NCBI GenBank assembly: GCA_024696725.1
Contig: JAILGO010000178.1
Location: 1-7,893, forward strand
DNA: 7,893 nucleotides
DNA from: Eubacterium sp.
GTDB lineage: Bacteria > Bacillota > Clostridia > Oscillospirales > Acutalibacteraceae
Direction of reading: 5' to 3'
The position numbers and the translations under genes are program-made. The notes beneath the pieces were generated by a model that saw only the letters and a program-made list of their open reading frames with translations, was not told where the DNA came from and did not search any database. This document shows, piece by piece, positions 1 through 5,485 of this stretch. Every line of letters starts with the position of its first letter. Position 1 is the first letter of the stretch.

Positions 1-2
1 TT

Positions 3-1670
3 ATGCTTACTGATATTGAAATTGCTCAGGCAGCCGAAATGAAAAACATAAAGGAAATTGCCGCAGGCTTAGGCATTCCCGAAGAGGAAATTATGCCTAT
101 CGGTCATTATAAGGCAAAGATTATGGATAGATGCGTTGACCGCCTTAAATCCAATAAGGACGGAAAGCTTATTCTCGTTACCGCGGTTAATCCTACTCCT
201 GCGGGCGAGGGTAAAACTACCGTATCTATCGGTCTCGGCGAGGCTATGGAAAAAATAGGTAAAAAGGCAATCGTTGCCCTTCGCGAGCCCTCTCTCGGTC
301 CCGTATTCGGAATTAAGGGCGGCGCTGCAGGAGGCGGCTATTCTCAGGTAGTACCGATGGAGGATATTAATCTCCACTTTACAGGCGATATGCACGCTAT
401 CACCTCCGCAAATAACCTTATGTGTGCTATGCTTGATAACTCCATTCAGCAGGGTAACGAGCTTAATATCGACCCTCGTCAGGTGCTCGTTAAGCGCTGT
501 CTTGATATCAACGACCGCGCACTGCGTAATATCGTATGCTCTCTCGGCGGAAGACTTAACGGCGTTCCGCGTGAGGACCATTTCATTATTACGGTTGCGA
601 GCGAGGTAATGGCAATTCTCTGTTTAAGCGAGGACGTGTTCGACCTTAAGAGAAGACTCGGTAATATTCTCGTTGCCTATACCTACGACGGTAAGCCCGT
701 ATACTGCCGCGATATTAAGGCTAACGGCTCAATGACGGTTCTTCTTAAGGACGCGCTCAAGCCTAACCTTATTCAGACTCTTGAAAATACTCCCGTTATA
801 ATGCACGGCGGTCCGTTTGCGAATATCGCTCACGGCTGTAACTCAATCCGCGCTACGAAAACGGCGCTTAAGCTCGCGGATTATACAATTACCGAGGCAG
901 GCTTCGGCTCGGACCTCGGCGCTGAAAAATTCCTTGATATCAAGTGCCGCTTTGCGGGACTCAAGCCGAGCTGTATCGTGCTTGTTGCGACGGTACGCTC
1001 TATGAAATATAACGGCGGCGTTCCTAAGGACGAGCTTAAGGAGGAAAATCTCGAGGCTCTTAAGAAGGGCAGCGTAAACCTCGGCGCTCATATTGAAAAT
1101 CTTAAGAAATACGGCGTACCCGTTGTCGTTGCCATTAACCATTTCTACGCCGATACTCAGGCTGAAATTGATTTTGTTGAAAGCTTCTGCCGCGAAAAGG
1201 GCGCTGACTTTGCGGTTACAAAGTGCTTTGCAGAGGGCGGAAACGGCGGCACGGAGCTTGCCGAAAAGGTTGTTGAGGCGTGCGAGAAGGAAAATAACTT
1301 CCACCACCTCTATCCCGACGATATGTCCGTTTACGATAAGATTGAAACAATCGCCCGTGAAATCTACGGCGCTGACGGCGTGGACTATTCAAAAGAGGCG
1401 AGAGCTGCAATCGACGGATTTATTAAGCTCGGCGCTGATAAAATGCCGGTATGTATCGCCAAGACTCAGTACAGCCTTTCGGATAATCCGAAGCTTCTCG
1501 GTCGTCCCGAGGGCTTCCGTATCTCGATTAATTCCGCAAGTCTTTCAAACGGCGCAGGCTTTATCGTATGCCTCGCGGGAAGCATTATGACTATGCCGGG
1601 ACTCTCTAAGGTTCCCGCCGCGTTTAATATTGATATCGATGAAGAGGGAAGAACGGTAGGTCTTTTCTGA
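3..1670 (+). CDS. fhs: Formate--tetrahydrofolate ligase (10-formyl-THF synthetase)
   Basis: Cytosolic enzyme that joins formate to tetrahydrofolate with ATP hydrolysis to give 10-formyl-THF, the entry step of the methyl branch of the Wood-Ljungdahl pathway and a source of one-carbon units for purines. The protein has 555 residues, the normal length for the family (about 555-560). Seen directly: the nucleotide-binding loop [10 protein letters not shown] at residues 64-73, the family glycine-rich signature [13 protein letters not shown] at 103-115, and the second conserved block [12 protein letters not shown] at 328-339. The start MLTDIEIAQ matches the usual family N-terminus, so this ATG is very likely real, but only two bases lie upstream and neither RBS nor promoter can be seen. 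The stop overlaps the next ATG by one base (TGATG), implying translational coupling with tsaE. Fhs alone does not prove acetogenesis, since many fermentative Clostridia carry it. Confidence 0.97.
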   Translation: MLTDIEIAQAAEMKNIKEIAAGLGIPEEEIMPIGHYKAKIMDRCVDRLKSNKDGKLILVTAVNPTPAGEGKTTVSIGLGEAMEKIGKKAIVALREPSLGPVFGIKGGAAGGGYSQVVPMEDINLHFTGDMHAITSANNLMCAMLDNSIQQGNELNIDPRQVLVKRCLDINDRALRNIVCSLGGRLNGVPREDHFIITVASEVMAILCLSEDVFDLKRRLGNILVAYTYDGKPVYCRDIKANGSMTVLLKDALKPNLIQTLENTPVIMHGGPFANIAHGCNSIRATKTALKLADYTITEAGFGSDLGAEKFLDIKCRFAGLKPSCIVLVATVRSMKYNGGVPKDELKEENLEALKKGSVNLGAHIENLKKYGVPVVVAINHFYADTQAEIDFVESFCREKGADFAVTKCFAEGGNGGTELAEKVVEACEKENNFHHLYPDDMSVYDKIETIAREIYGADGVDYSKEARAAIDGFIKLGADKMPVCIAKTQYSLSDNPKLLGRPEGFRISINSASLSNGAGFIVCLAGSIMTMPGLSKVPAAFNIDIDEEGRTVGLF

Positions 1671-2104
1671 TGAAGGAATATATAACCCACAGCTACGGGG
1701 AGACTCTGTCCCTCGCGTTACGTACAGCGAAGGAGGTCCCGAAGGGAAGCGTTATCGGCTTTCTCGGTGAGCTCGGCGCGGGAAAAACCGCCTTTACCTG
1801 CGGCTTTGCCGAGGGGCTCGGAATTAACGCCGAGGTCAGCTCTCCTACCTTTGCTATCTGTAACGAGTATATCGGCGACGGCGTTAAGCTATGCCATTTC
1901 GATATGTACCGTATTGATTCGTGGGACGACCTTTATACAAGCGGCTTTTATGAGGCGCTTGACAGCGGCGCGTACGTCCTCTGTGAATGGAGCGAGAATA
2001 TTTTCAGCGCGCTTCCCGACGATACTCTTATTATAAAAATTGAAAAGCTCGGCGAGAATGACAGACGCTTTACTTATATGTCAAAAGCCGAGGCGGAGGT
2101 TTGA
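1670..2104 (+). CDS. tsaE: tRNA threonylcarbamoyladenosine biosynthesis ATPase TsaE
   Basis: Small P-loop ATPase of the bacterial TsaB-TsaD-TsaE complex, which transfers threonylcarbamoyl to A37 of ANN-decoding tRNAs (t6A); TsaE hydrolysis resets the complex between rounds. The product has 144 residues, close to the family's 140-160. Seen: Walker A GELGAGKT at 33-40, the SSPTF block at 57-61, HFDMYRI at 76-82 and the conserved CEWSENI block at 105-111 with Trp107. The start overlaps the fhs stop by one base and only a weak Shine-Dalgarno-like GGTAGG precedes it, so translation is probably coupled to fhs. The tsaB start follows the stop with no gap, which supports the assignment. tsaD and rimI, which often follow tsaB in Firmicutes, are not in this window. 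Confidence 0.96.
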   Translation: MKEYITHSYGETLSLALRTAKEVPKGSVIGFLGELGAGKTAFTCGFAEGLGINAEVSSPTFAICNEYIGDGVKLCHFDMYRIDSWDDLYTSGFYEALDSGAYVLCEWSENIFSALPDDTLIIKIEKLGENDRRFTYMSKAEAEV

Positions 2105-2776
2105 GTGATACTTTCGGTAGATGCCTCGGCGGTTACGGCGTCAGCCGCGCTGACCGACGGCGATAAGATAATAAGAAATGAATTTATAAATAAGGGACTT
2201 ACCCATAGCGAAACGCTTTTACCTATGATTAAAAGGGTAATGGACGGTATCCCGTTCAGCGAGCTTGAAGCGATTGCAATTACCGCAGGTCCGGGCTCAT
2301 TTACGGGAGTCAGAATAGGCGTCGCTACGGTTAAGGGTATAGCGTTTAAATTCGAAACGCCCTGTATTCCCGTATCGACCTTAGAGGCGATTGCTTACGG
2401 CTTTACCGACGAAAACGCGGTAATCTGCGCTGTTATGGACGCAAGGCGTATGCAGTTTTATAACGCTCTGTTTAAAGTCGGAAACGGCGAGTTTAAACGC
2501 CTTACTCCCGACAGAGCGATTTCAATCGACGATTTGCGCGATGAGCTTAAGGCGTTTGAAAGAGTTATTGTTGCAGGAGACGGCGCAAGGCTCTGTATGG
2601 AGAATATTGCGCTTGATAACTGTGAAATCGCCTGCGAAGAACTTGTCTATCAGAACGCGGTTTGCGTTGCAAAGGCCGCTGAAAACAAAAAAAGAATTCC
2701 GCCTAAGGAGCTTATGCCCTTGTATCTCAGACCTTCTCAGGCGGAACGCGAATTAAAACTGAAAAAAGGAGAATAA
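2105..2776 (+). CDS. tsaB: tRNA threonylcarbamoyladenosine biosynthesis protein TsaB
   Basis: ASKHA-fold partner of TsaD; a pseudo-enzyme that dimerises with TsaD and is needed for t6A37 formation on tRNA. The product has 223 residues, normal for the family (about 220-240). Seen: N-terminal MILSVDAS strand, HSETLLP at 34-40, the hallmark GPGSFTGVRIG at 62-72 and the C-terminal PLYLRPSQAE block. The start is GTG, immediately after the tsaE TGA; a GGAGG Shine-Dalgarno at 2095-2099 lies 5 bases before it, inside the end of tsaE, and the encoded N-terminus fits homologues. The next gene begins 2 bases after the stop. In many Clostridia rimI and tsaD follow here; rpiB sits in that place instead. 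Confidence 0.96.
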   Translation: MILSVDASAVTASAALTDGDKIIRNEFINKGLTHSETLLPMIKRVMDGIPFSELEAIAITAGPGSFTGVRIGVATVKGIAFKFETPCIPVSTLEAIAYGFTDENAVICAVMDARRMQFYNALFKVGNGEFKRLTPDRAISIDDLRDELKAFERVIVAGDGARLCMENIALDNCEIACEELVYQNAVCVAKAAENKKRIPPKELMPLYLRPSQAERELKLKKGE

Positions 2777-2778
2777 CT

Positions 2779-3228
2779 ATGGTAGTTTTAGCGTCAGACC
2801 ATGCGGGATATCCGCTTAAAGAGGAAATTAAAACACATTTAGACGAAAAAGGAATTGAATATACCGACGCGGGCTGTTATTCTCCCGAGCGTTACGATTA
2901 CGCAAAGTCCGCCCAGAAGGCGTGCGATATGGTTGTATCGGGCGAAGCCGATAAAGCTATTCTCGTCTGCGGAACGGGAATCGGTATTTCTATGGCGGCT
3001 AATAAGGTAAAGGGAATAAGAGCCGCCTGCTGCAGCGATTATTTCTCAGCGAAGTATACAAGAGCTCATAACGATGCTAACGCGCTTTGTATGGGAGCGA
3101 GAGTTATCGGCGCAGGCCTTGCGTTCGAGCTCGTAGACGTTTTCCTTGAAACAGAATTTGAGGGCGGACGCCACCAGACCCGCGTAGACCAGATAACGGC
3201 AATCGAAAACGGCGATAAGGTATATTAA
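2779..3228 (+). CDS. rpiB: Ribose-5-phosphate isomerase B (RpiB)
   Basis: Interconverts ribose 5-phosphate and ribulose 5-phosphate in the non-oxidative pentose phosphate pathway; cytosolic. The product has 149 residues, typical for the RpiB/LacA/LacB family. Canonical active-site elements are all present: SDHAG at 6-10 (Asp7, His8), the catalytic cysteine in CGTGIGIS at 64-71 (Cys64), the ring-opening histidine in AHNDAN at 96-101 (His97), and the phosphate-binding arginines in GGRHQTRVDQ (Arg131, Arg135). A strong AAAGGAG Shine-Dalgarno at 2765-2771, seven bases before the ATG, overlaps the end of tsaB. It is the last gene of the fhs-tsaE-tsaB-rpiB operon, with a strong terminator directly after it. 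A different aldose-ketose specificity within the family cannot be excluded, but the intact residues favour true RpiB. Confidence 0.93.
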   Translation: MVVLASDHAGYPLKEEIKTHLDEKGIEYTDAGCYSPERYDYAKSAQKACDMVVSGEADKAILVCGTGIGISMAANKVKGIRAACCSDYFSAKYTRAHNDANALCMGARVIGAGLAFELVDVFLETEFEGGRHQTRVDQITAIENGDKVY

Positions 3229-3235
3229 AATAAAA

Positions 3236-3265
3236 CAGGGAGGGCGTTGAGCCCTCCCGTTTTTT
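3236..3265. terminator. Bidirectional intrinsic terminator between convergent rpiB and rpiB-like genes
   Basis: Stem GGGAGGGC (3238-3245), loop GTTGA, stem GCCCTCCC (3251-3258), then G and six T residues at 3260-3265. C3236 can pair with G3259 around a bulged A, and the upstream A-run can pair with the T-run. Reading the minus strand, the same stem is followed by TGTTTTATTTT, so it can also end the convergent transcript. The stop codon of the minus-strand gene lies inside the T-tract. Confidence 0.93.
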
Positions 3266-3737
3266 ACTTATATATTTCTTCTTCAAGACTTTTGAATTCG
3301 CTCTTCGCGTTTTCAAGCCACGCCTTGCGCCGTTCCTCAACGCCGACGGTGAACTCTGCGTTTAGGAACTCCTCGGTCATAGCCGTACCGAGCGTGTCCG
3401 CGATAATCCATCCGCCCATACACAGAACGTTACTGTCGTTAATTACCCTGCACATTTTCGCGGCGTAGGTCGATTCACAGCAAGCGGCGCGCACGCCTTC
3501 GAACTTGCCCGCAACCTGAGCCATACCCATTCCCGTTCCGCAAATCAGTATACCGAGCTCTGCGTCCCCGTTCTGAATATCCCCGGCAACAAGCGGAGCG
3601 ACCTCAAAAAACGGAACGGCAGTTTCGCTGTCCGTCGGACCGTAAGCTTTAACGTCACAGCCCTTTTCATAGAGGTACCTCTCTATCGTTTTTCTTAAAG
3701 CGTAGCCCGACTTATCCGAGCCTATTGATATCTTCAC
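3264..3737 (-). CDS. RpiB/LacA/LacB-family sugar-phosphate isomerase, divergent paralogue
   Basis: Predicted cytosolic aldose-ketose sugar-phosphate isomerase of unknown substrate, 157 residues from the chosen start. Seen: the family fold markers IGSDKSGYAL at 5-14, LICGTGMGM at 64-72 with the cysteine kept (Cys66), GVRAACCE at 81-88, and INDSNVLCMGG at 99-109. Two key positions differ from RpiB: His after Asp8 is Lys9, and the ring-opening His before Asn-Asp is Ile99. The C-terminus (GVEERRKAWLENAKSEF, 132-148) also departs from the neighbouring copy. I chose GTG at 3737 because AGGAG (3746-3750 on the minus strand) lies 8 bases upstream and the protein then begins VKISIGSD as in the family. 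The longer frame to 3830 would add 31 residues that only restate the overlapping upstream gene. The start lies inside that gene (26-nt overlap). A substrate other than ribose 5-phosphate, such as a tetrose or hexose phosphate, is inference. Confidence 0.85.
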   Translation of the reverse strand: MKISIGSDKSGYALRKTIERYLYEKGCDVKAYGPTDSETAVPFFEVAPLVAGDIQNGDAELGILICGTGMGMAQVAGKFEGVRAACCESTYAAKMCRVINDSNVLCMGGWIIADTLGTAMTEEFLNAEFTVGVEERRKAWLENAKSEFKSLEEEIYK

Positions 3738-4014
3738 TTTCAACGCTCCTTTTCTTATCTCTGTTAAGATTGATGAAATAAACGACGATATTAACCGCAA
3801 CGAAAGCAAGGTTAATAAAATATACGGCAAGAACGTAGTTTATTCTTTCGGCTGCAAGCTTTGCCGCAATTCCGGCGATATATCCCGCCTCAATTAGTAA
3901 CAAAAACCTCAGACTCGTCGAAGCCGCGGTTTTTGCCTTAATGCTTTTAATGAGATTGACGGGCCAGGAAAGCCCGAAGCAAATAAGCATAACTGTTTCA
4001 AGTATTTCAGCCAT
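3712..4014 (-). CDS. Small three-helix membrane protein, PQ-loop/SemiSWEET-like
   Basis: A 100-residue hydrophobic protein with three predicted membrane helices at about 5-22, 34-53 and 58-81, followed by a charged tail (NRDKKRSVESED). The first helix carries a proline motif FGLSWPVNLIKSIKAKTA (13-30), followed by a Ser/Thr-Ser-Leu stretch. This resembles the PQ-loop half-repeat of SemiSWEET transporters, which work as dimers of three-helix units and pass small sugars; the assignment is by pattern only and the substrate is unknown. The ATG at 4014 has GGAG (4023-4026, minus strand) 8 bases upstream and a near-consensus promoter above it. The gene overlaps the start of the RpiB-like gene by 26 bases, so the two are almost certainly co-translated, which makes uptake or release of a sugar plausible but unproven. 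Confidence 0.8.
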   Translation of the reverse strand: MAEILETVMLICFGLSWPVNLIKSIKAKTAASTSLRFLLLIEAGYIAGIAAKLAAERINYVLAVYFINLAFVAVNIVVYFINLNRDKKRSVESEDINRLG

Positions 4015-4041
4015 TTATTCGTCTCCTAACTGTTTTTTGGT

Positions 4042-4070
4042 ATTATATCATACCTTAAAACGATTGTAAA
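4042..4070 (-). promoter_or_regulatory. SigA-type promoter for the PQ-loop/RpiB-like operon
   Basis: On the minus strand: -35 TTTACA (4065-4070), a 17-base spacer and a perfect -10 TATAAT (4042-4047). Transcription would start near 4035, giving a leader of about 21 bases that contains the GGAG ribosome site for the 4014 start. This is the strongest promoter match in the window. Confidence 0.85.
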
Positions 4071-4105
4071 CCGAAGAATTCCGTGAATGTCTGCGCCGTG
4101 CGGCA

Positions 4106-4145
4106 GAATAAAAAAACAGGCTGAATTCAGCCTGTTTTTTTATTC
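4106..4145. terminator. Perfect 40-nt palindromic intrinsic terminator at the 3' end of the DUF4364 gene
   Basis: Positions 4106-4125 are the exact reverse complement of 4126-4145, centred on GAATTC. The core stem is CAGGCTGAA/TTCAGCCTG, flanked by seven A on one side and seven T on the other, so it works as a terminator on either strand. It ends minus-strand transcripts of the DUF4364 gene (whose TAA lies in the T/A run) and insulates the promoter of the next minus-strand operon, about 40 bases on. No plus-strand gene reads into it. Confidence 0.9.
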
Positions 4146-4598
4146 CTCGTTTGAAAATATCGCTTCTATGAGAGCGTCGTAAACTTTGACAGGGTCGGTC
4201 AGGAATCTCTCTTTAATCGTGTTAGCCTGCTCAACTGTCGGAGCGTAAAGACTAAGCTTCATAAACTCCGTTTTGTCCGAGCCGATACGCATATTCACCG
4301 TGTAGGTATCGTTGTTCTTTACAATAACTACCTCGTTTTCGCGTCTGTAGGTTTCCTTCGATATTATTTTCTGAACGATGTGCATACTGCGCTCGCGTAC
4401 TGTGTAGGGAAGGTCCTTTTCAACAAGGTCAATGCTTGCGTTGATGTCGCCGTTAAGAGAAAGCGCGCCGTCCCCGCCCTCAACTATCGTTCCCGCCTCG
4501 ATAAGCTTTCCTATCGCGTCGGATACCTCGAAGTGATTTGCAAGCATACCCTCGTCAAGCGCTCTTATAATAATGTCCGCGGTAACTCTTCCGCTCAT
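4140..4598 (-). CDS. Remaining open frame of the DUF4364-family gene (152 residues)
   Basis: This is the part an ORF caller would report, from the first ATG after the in-frame stop. It lacks about 48 N-terminal residues of the presumed full protein, including the start of the winged-helix-like region; it retains the helical stretch IIIRALDEGMLANHFEVSDAI and the C-terminal domain ending in TVEQANTIKERFLTD and a helix. No Shine-Dalgarno precedes this ATG (upstream bases read GTAGCAAAT), so independent translation from here is doubtful. I list it so the coding content is recorded; the interrupted full-length gene is the better description. Confidence 0.5.
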   Translation of the reverse strand: MSGRVTADIIIRALDEGMLANHFEVSDAIGKLIEAGTIVEGGDGALSLNGDINASIDLVEKDLPYTVRERSMHIVQKIISKETYRRENEVVIVKNNDTYTVNMRIGSDKTEFMKLSLYAPTVEQANTIKERFLTDPVKVYDALIEAIFSNEE

Positions 4599-4742
4599 AT
4601 TTGCTACAATGTAGCTTACGAGTATGCTTATTTAACTTACCGAGCGAAGACCGCCGTCCTTTACGCCTGCCATAAACGCGTCGAAGCGAAGGCTCGGATC
4701 TACTGCGTTTTCGTTAATGCCGTTGTTTTCTTTGTTACTCAT
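4140..4742 (-). pseudogene. DUF4364-family gene interrupted by an in-frame stop codon
   Basis: Read from the ATG at 4742-4740, the minus strand gives a 36-residue N-terminus (MSNKENNG...LRFDAFMAGVKDGGLRSVS), then TAA at 4634-4632, then continues in the same frame for 163 residues to the TAA at 4140. With the stop counted as a residue this is a 200-residue protein. The segment DAFMAGVKDGGLRS followed by ISILVSYIVANMSGRV fits the usual N-terminus of the DUF4364 family as I remember it (a Clostridia family of unknown function, thought to have a winged-helix-like N-terminal half). The stop therefore interrupts a conserved region; no indel is needed. GAA, CAA or AAA would restore it by one base change. 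GGTGAT just before the ATG is the likely Shine-Dalgarno, and the promoter at 4758-4786 is intact. The remainder looks well preserved, so the change is recent, a sequencing error, or read through. Family name is from recall; moderate confidence. Confidence 0.75.
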
Positions 4743-4757
4743 ATTATCACCGCCGCT

Positions 4758-4786
4758 ATTATATCACATTGTACTTTAACTTGCAA
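4758..4786 (-). promoter_or_regulatory. Promoter for the DUF4364 gene (minus strand)
   Basis: Minus strand: -10 TATAAT at 4758-4763, preceded by TGA so that it forms an extended -10 (TGnTATAAT), a 17-base spacer, and -35 TTGCAA at 4781-4786. The predicted start is near 4751, leaving a leader of only about 9 bases, GGTGATAAT, which is little more than the Shine-Dalgarno itself. Confidence 0.75.
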
Positions 4787-4797
4787 ACATTAAAGTA
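4772..4797. repeat. Inverted repeat over the shared -35 region, possible operator
   Basis: Arms TACTTTAA (4772-4779) and TTAAAGTA (4790-4797) are exact reverse complements, separated by 10 bases that contain the shared -35 hexamer. Arm centres are 18 bases apart, a spacing a dimeric DNA-binding protein could use. No regulator gene is recognised nearby apart from the interrupted DUF4364 gene; A/T-rich chance symmetry is possible. Confidence 0.45.
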
Positions 4798-4809
4798 ATA
4801 ATGTATAAT
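4781..4809 (+). promoter_or_regulatory. Promoter for the trmK-nif3-rqcH operon (plus strand)
   Basis: Plus strand: -35 TTGCAA at 4781-4786, a 17-base spacer, and a perfect -10 TATAAT at 4804-4809. The predicted start is near 4816, giving a leader of about 22 bases before the trmK ATG. The -35 hexamer is its own reverse complement and is shared with the opposing promoter. Confidence 0.75.
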
Positions 4810-4837
4810 AGATATACTATTTTTCGGACGGTAAATT

Positions 4838-5485
4838 ATGATTAAACTATCAAAAAGATTGAAAGCCTGCGCAGACCTTGTGCGCGAAGGCTCAAGGCTT
4901 GCCGACGTCGGCTGCGACCACGGCTACGTACCAGTTTACCTTGTTCAAAGCGGAAAAATCAGAAGCGCCGTCGCCTGCGATATCAAGGAAGGACCCCTGT
5001 CGTCGTGCAGGTCGCTTGTAAGCGATTACTCCCTCGGCGATAAGATTAAGTGCGTGCTTTCCGACGGTCTTAAAAACGTCGGTGAAAGCGAGGCGGACTG
5101 TATTCTTATAGCGGGAATGGGCGGCGAGCTTATTTCTAAAATACTGACCGAATGCGATTATGCAAAAGAAAAGCATATTATTCTTAATCCTATGACTCAT
5201 CCCGAGCTCGCGCGTAAGTGGCTCTTTGAAAACGGTTTTGAGATAATAAACGACATTATCGTTCATGAGGATAAGCACAGCTATAGCGTGTTCGACGCTG
5301 AGTACAGCGGTGAAATCAAGCCCTATACGGATATTGATTGCTTTCTCGGAAAAATTAACGACTATTCCGACAAACGGTTTTTTGAGCACCTTTTGAACTA
5401 TCTCGGGAATAAAGAAAAAAGCGGCGAGGACTGCTCTGCCGTAATCGGTGAAATAATCAGGAGATGTAATAATGACAACGGTTAA
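4838..5485 (+). CDS. trmK: tRNA (adenine(22)-N(1))-methyltransferase TrmK
   Basis: SAM-dependent methyltransferase that makes m1A at position 22 of tRNA; the family is typical of Gram-positive bacteria and essential in some. The product has 215 residues, slightly shorter than the roughly 230 of Bacillus homologues. Seen: SAM-binding motif ADVGCDHGYVPVYL at 22-35, the acidic residue ending strand 2 (Asp48 in CDIKEGP), LSDGL at 74-78, the family block ILIAGMGGELI at 89-99, and LNPMTHPELARKWL at 116-129, where the Rossmann fold carries its NPM motif; a helical C-terminal part follows from about 165. The ribosome site is weak (GGACGG), the promoter at 4781-4809 is good. The 3' end overlaps the nif3 start by 14 bases, the same gene pair as yqfN-yqfO in Bacillus subtilis. 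Confidence 0.93.
   Translation: MIKLSKRLKACADLVREGSRLADVGCDHGYVPVYLVQSGKIRSAVACDIKEGPLSSCRSLVSDYSLGDKIKCVLSDGLKNVGESEADCILIAGMGGELISKILTECDYAKEKHIILNPMTHPELARKWLFENGFEIINDIIVHEDKHSYSVFDAEYSGEIKPYTDIDCFLGKINDYSDKRFFEHLLNYLGNKEKSGEDCSAVIGEIIRRCNNDNG

Noticed and set aside
69..1690. Several long open frames opposite or out of frame within fhs
   Set aside because: They overlap a complete, highly conserved enzyme gene, and their translations are low-complexity or Arg/Leu-rich with no recognisable family.
3738..3830. N-terminal extension of the minus-strand RpiB-like protein to an ATG at 3830 (31 more residues, hydrophobic start)
   Set aside because: The added part is another frame of the overlapping membrane-protein gene, the family starts at VKISIGSD, and a good AGGAG sits 8 bases before GTG 3737. 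A TTG at 3743 lies only 2 bases from that site.
4015..4139. Riboswitch or small RNA in the longest gene-free stretch
   Set aside because: Its contents are explained by a ribosome site, a promoter and half of a palindromic terminator; the leftover of about 35 bases shows no structure I can support.
4632..4634. Reassignment of TAA to an amino acid in this genome
   Set aside because: tsaB, rpiB, trmK and nif3 in this window all end at TAA at the expected family lengths, so TAA is a normal stop here.
4380..4793. 137-codon plus-strand open frame across the DUF4364 gene and its promoter
   Set aside because: It is antisense to a frame with clear family-like sequence, runs through the divergent promoters, and shows no domain or ribosome site. 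I treat it as a shadow frame.
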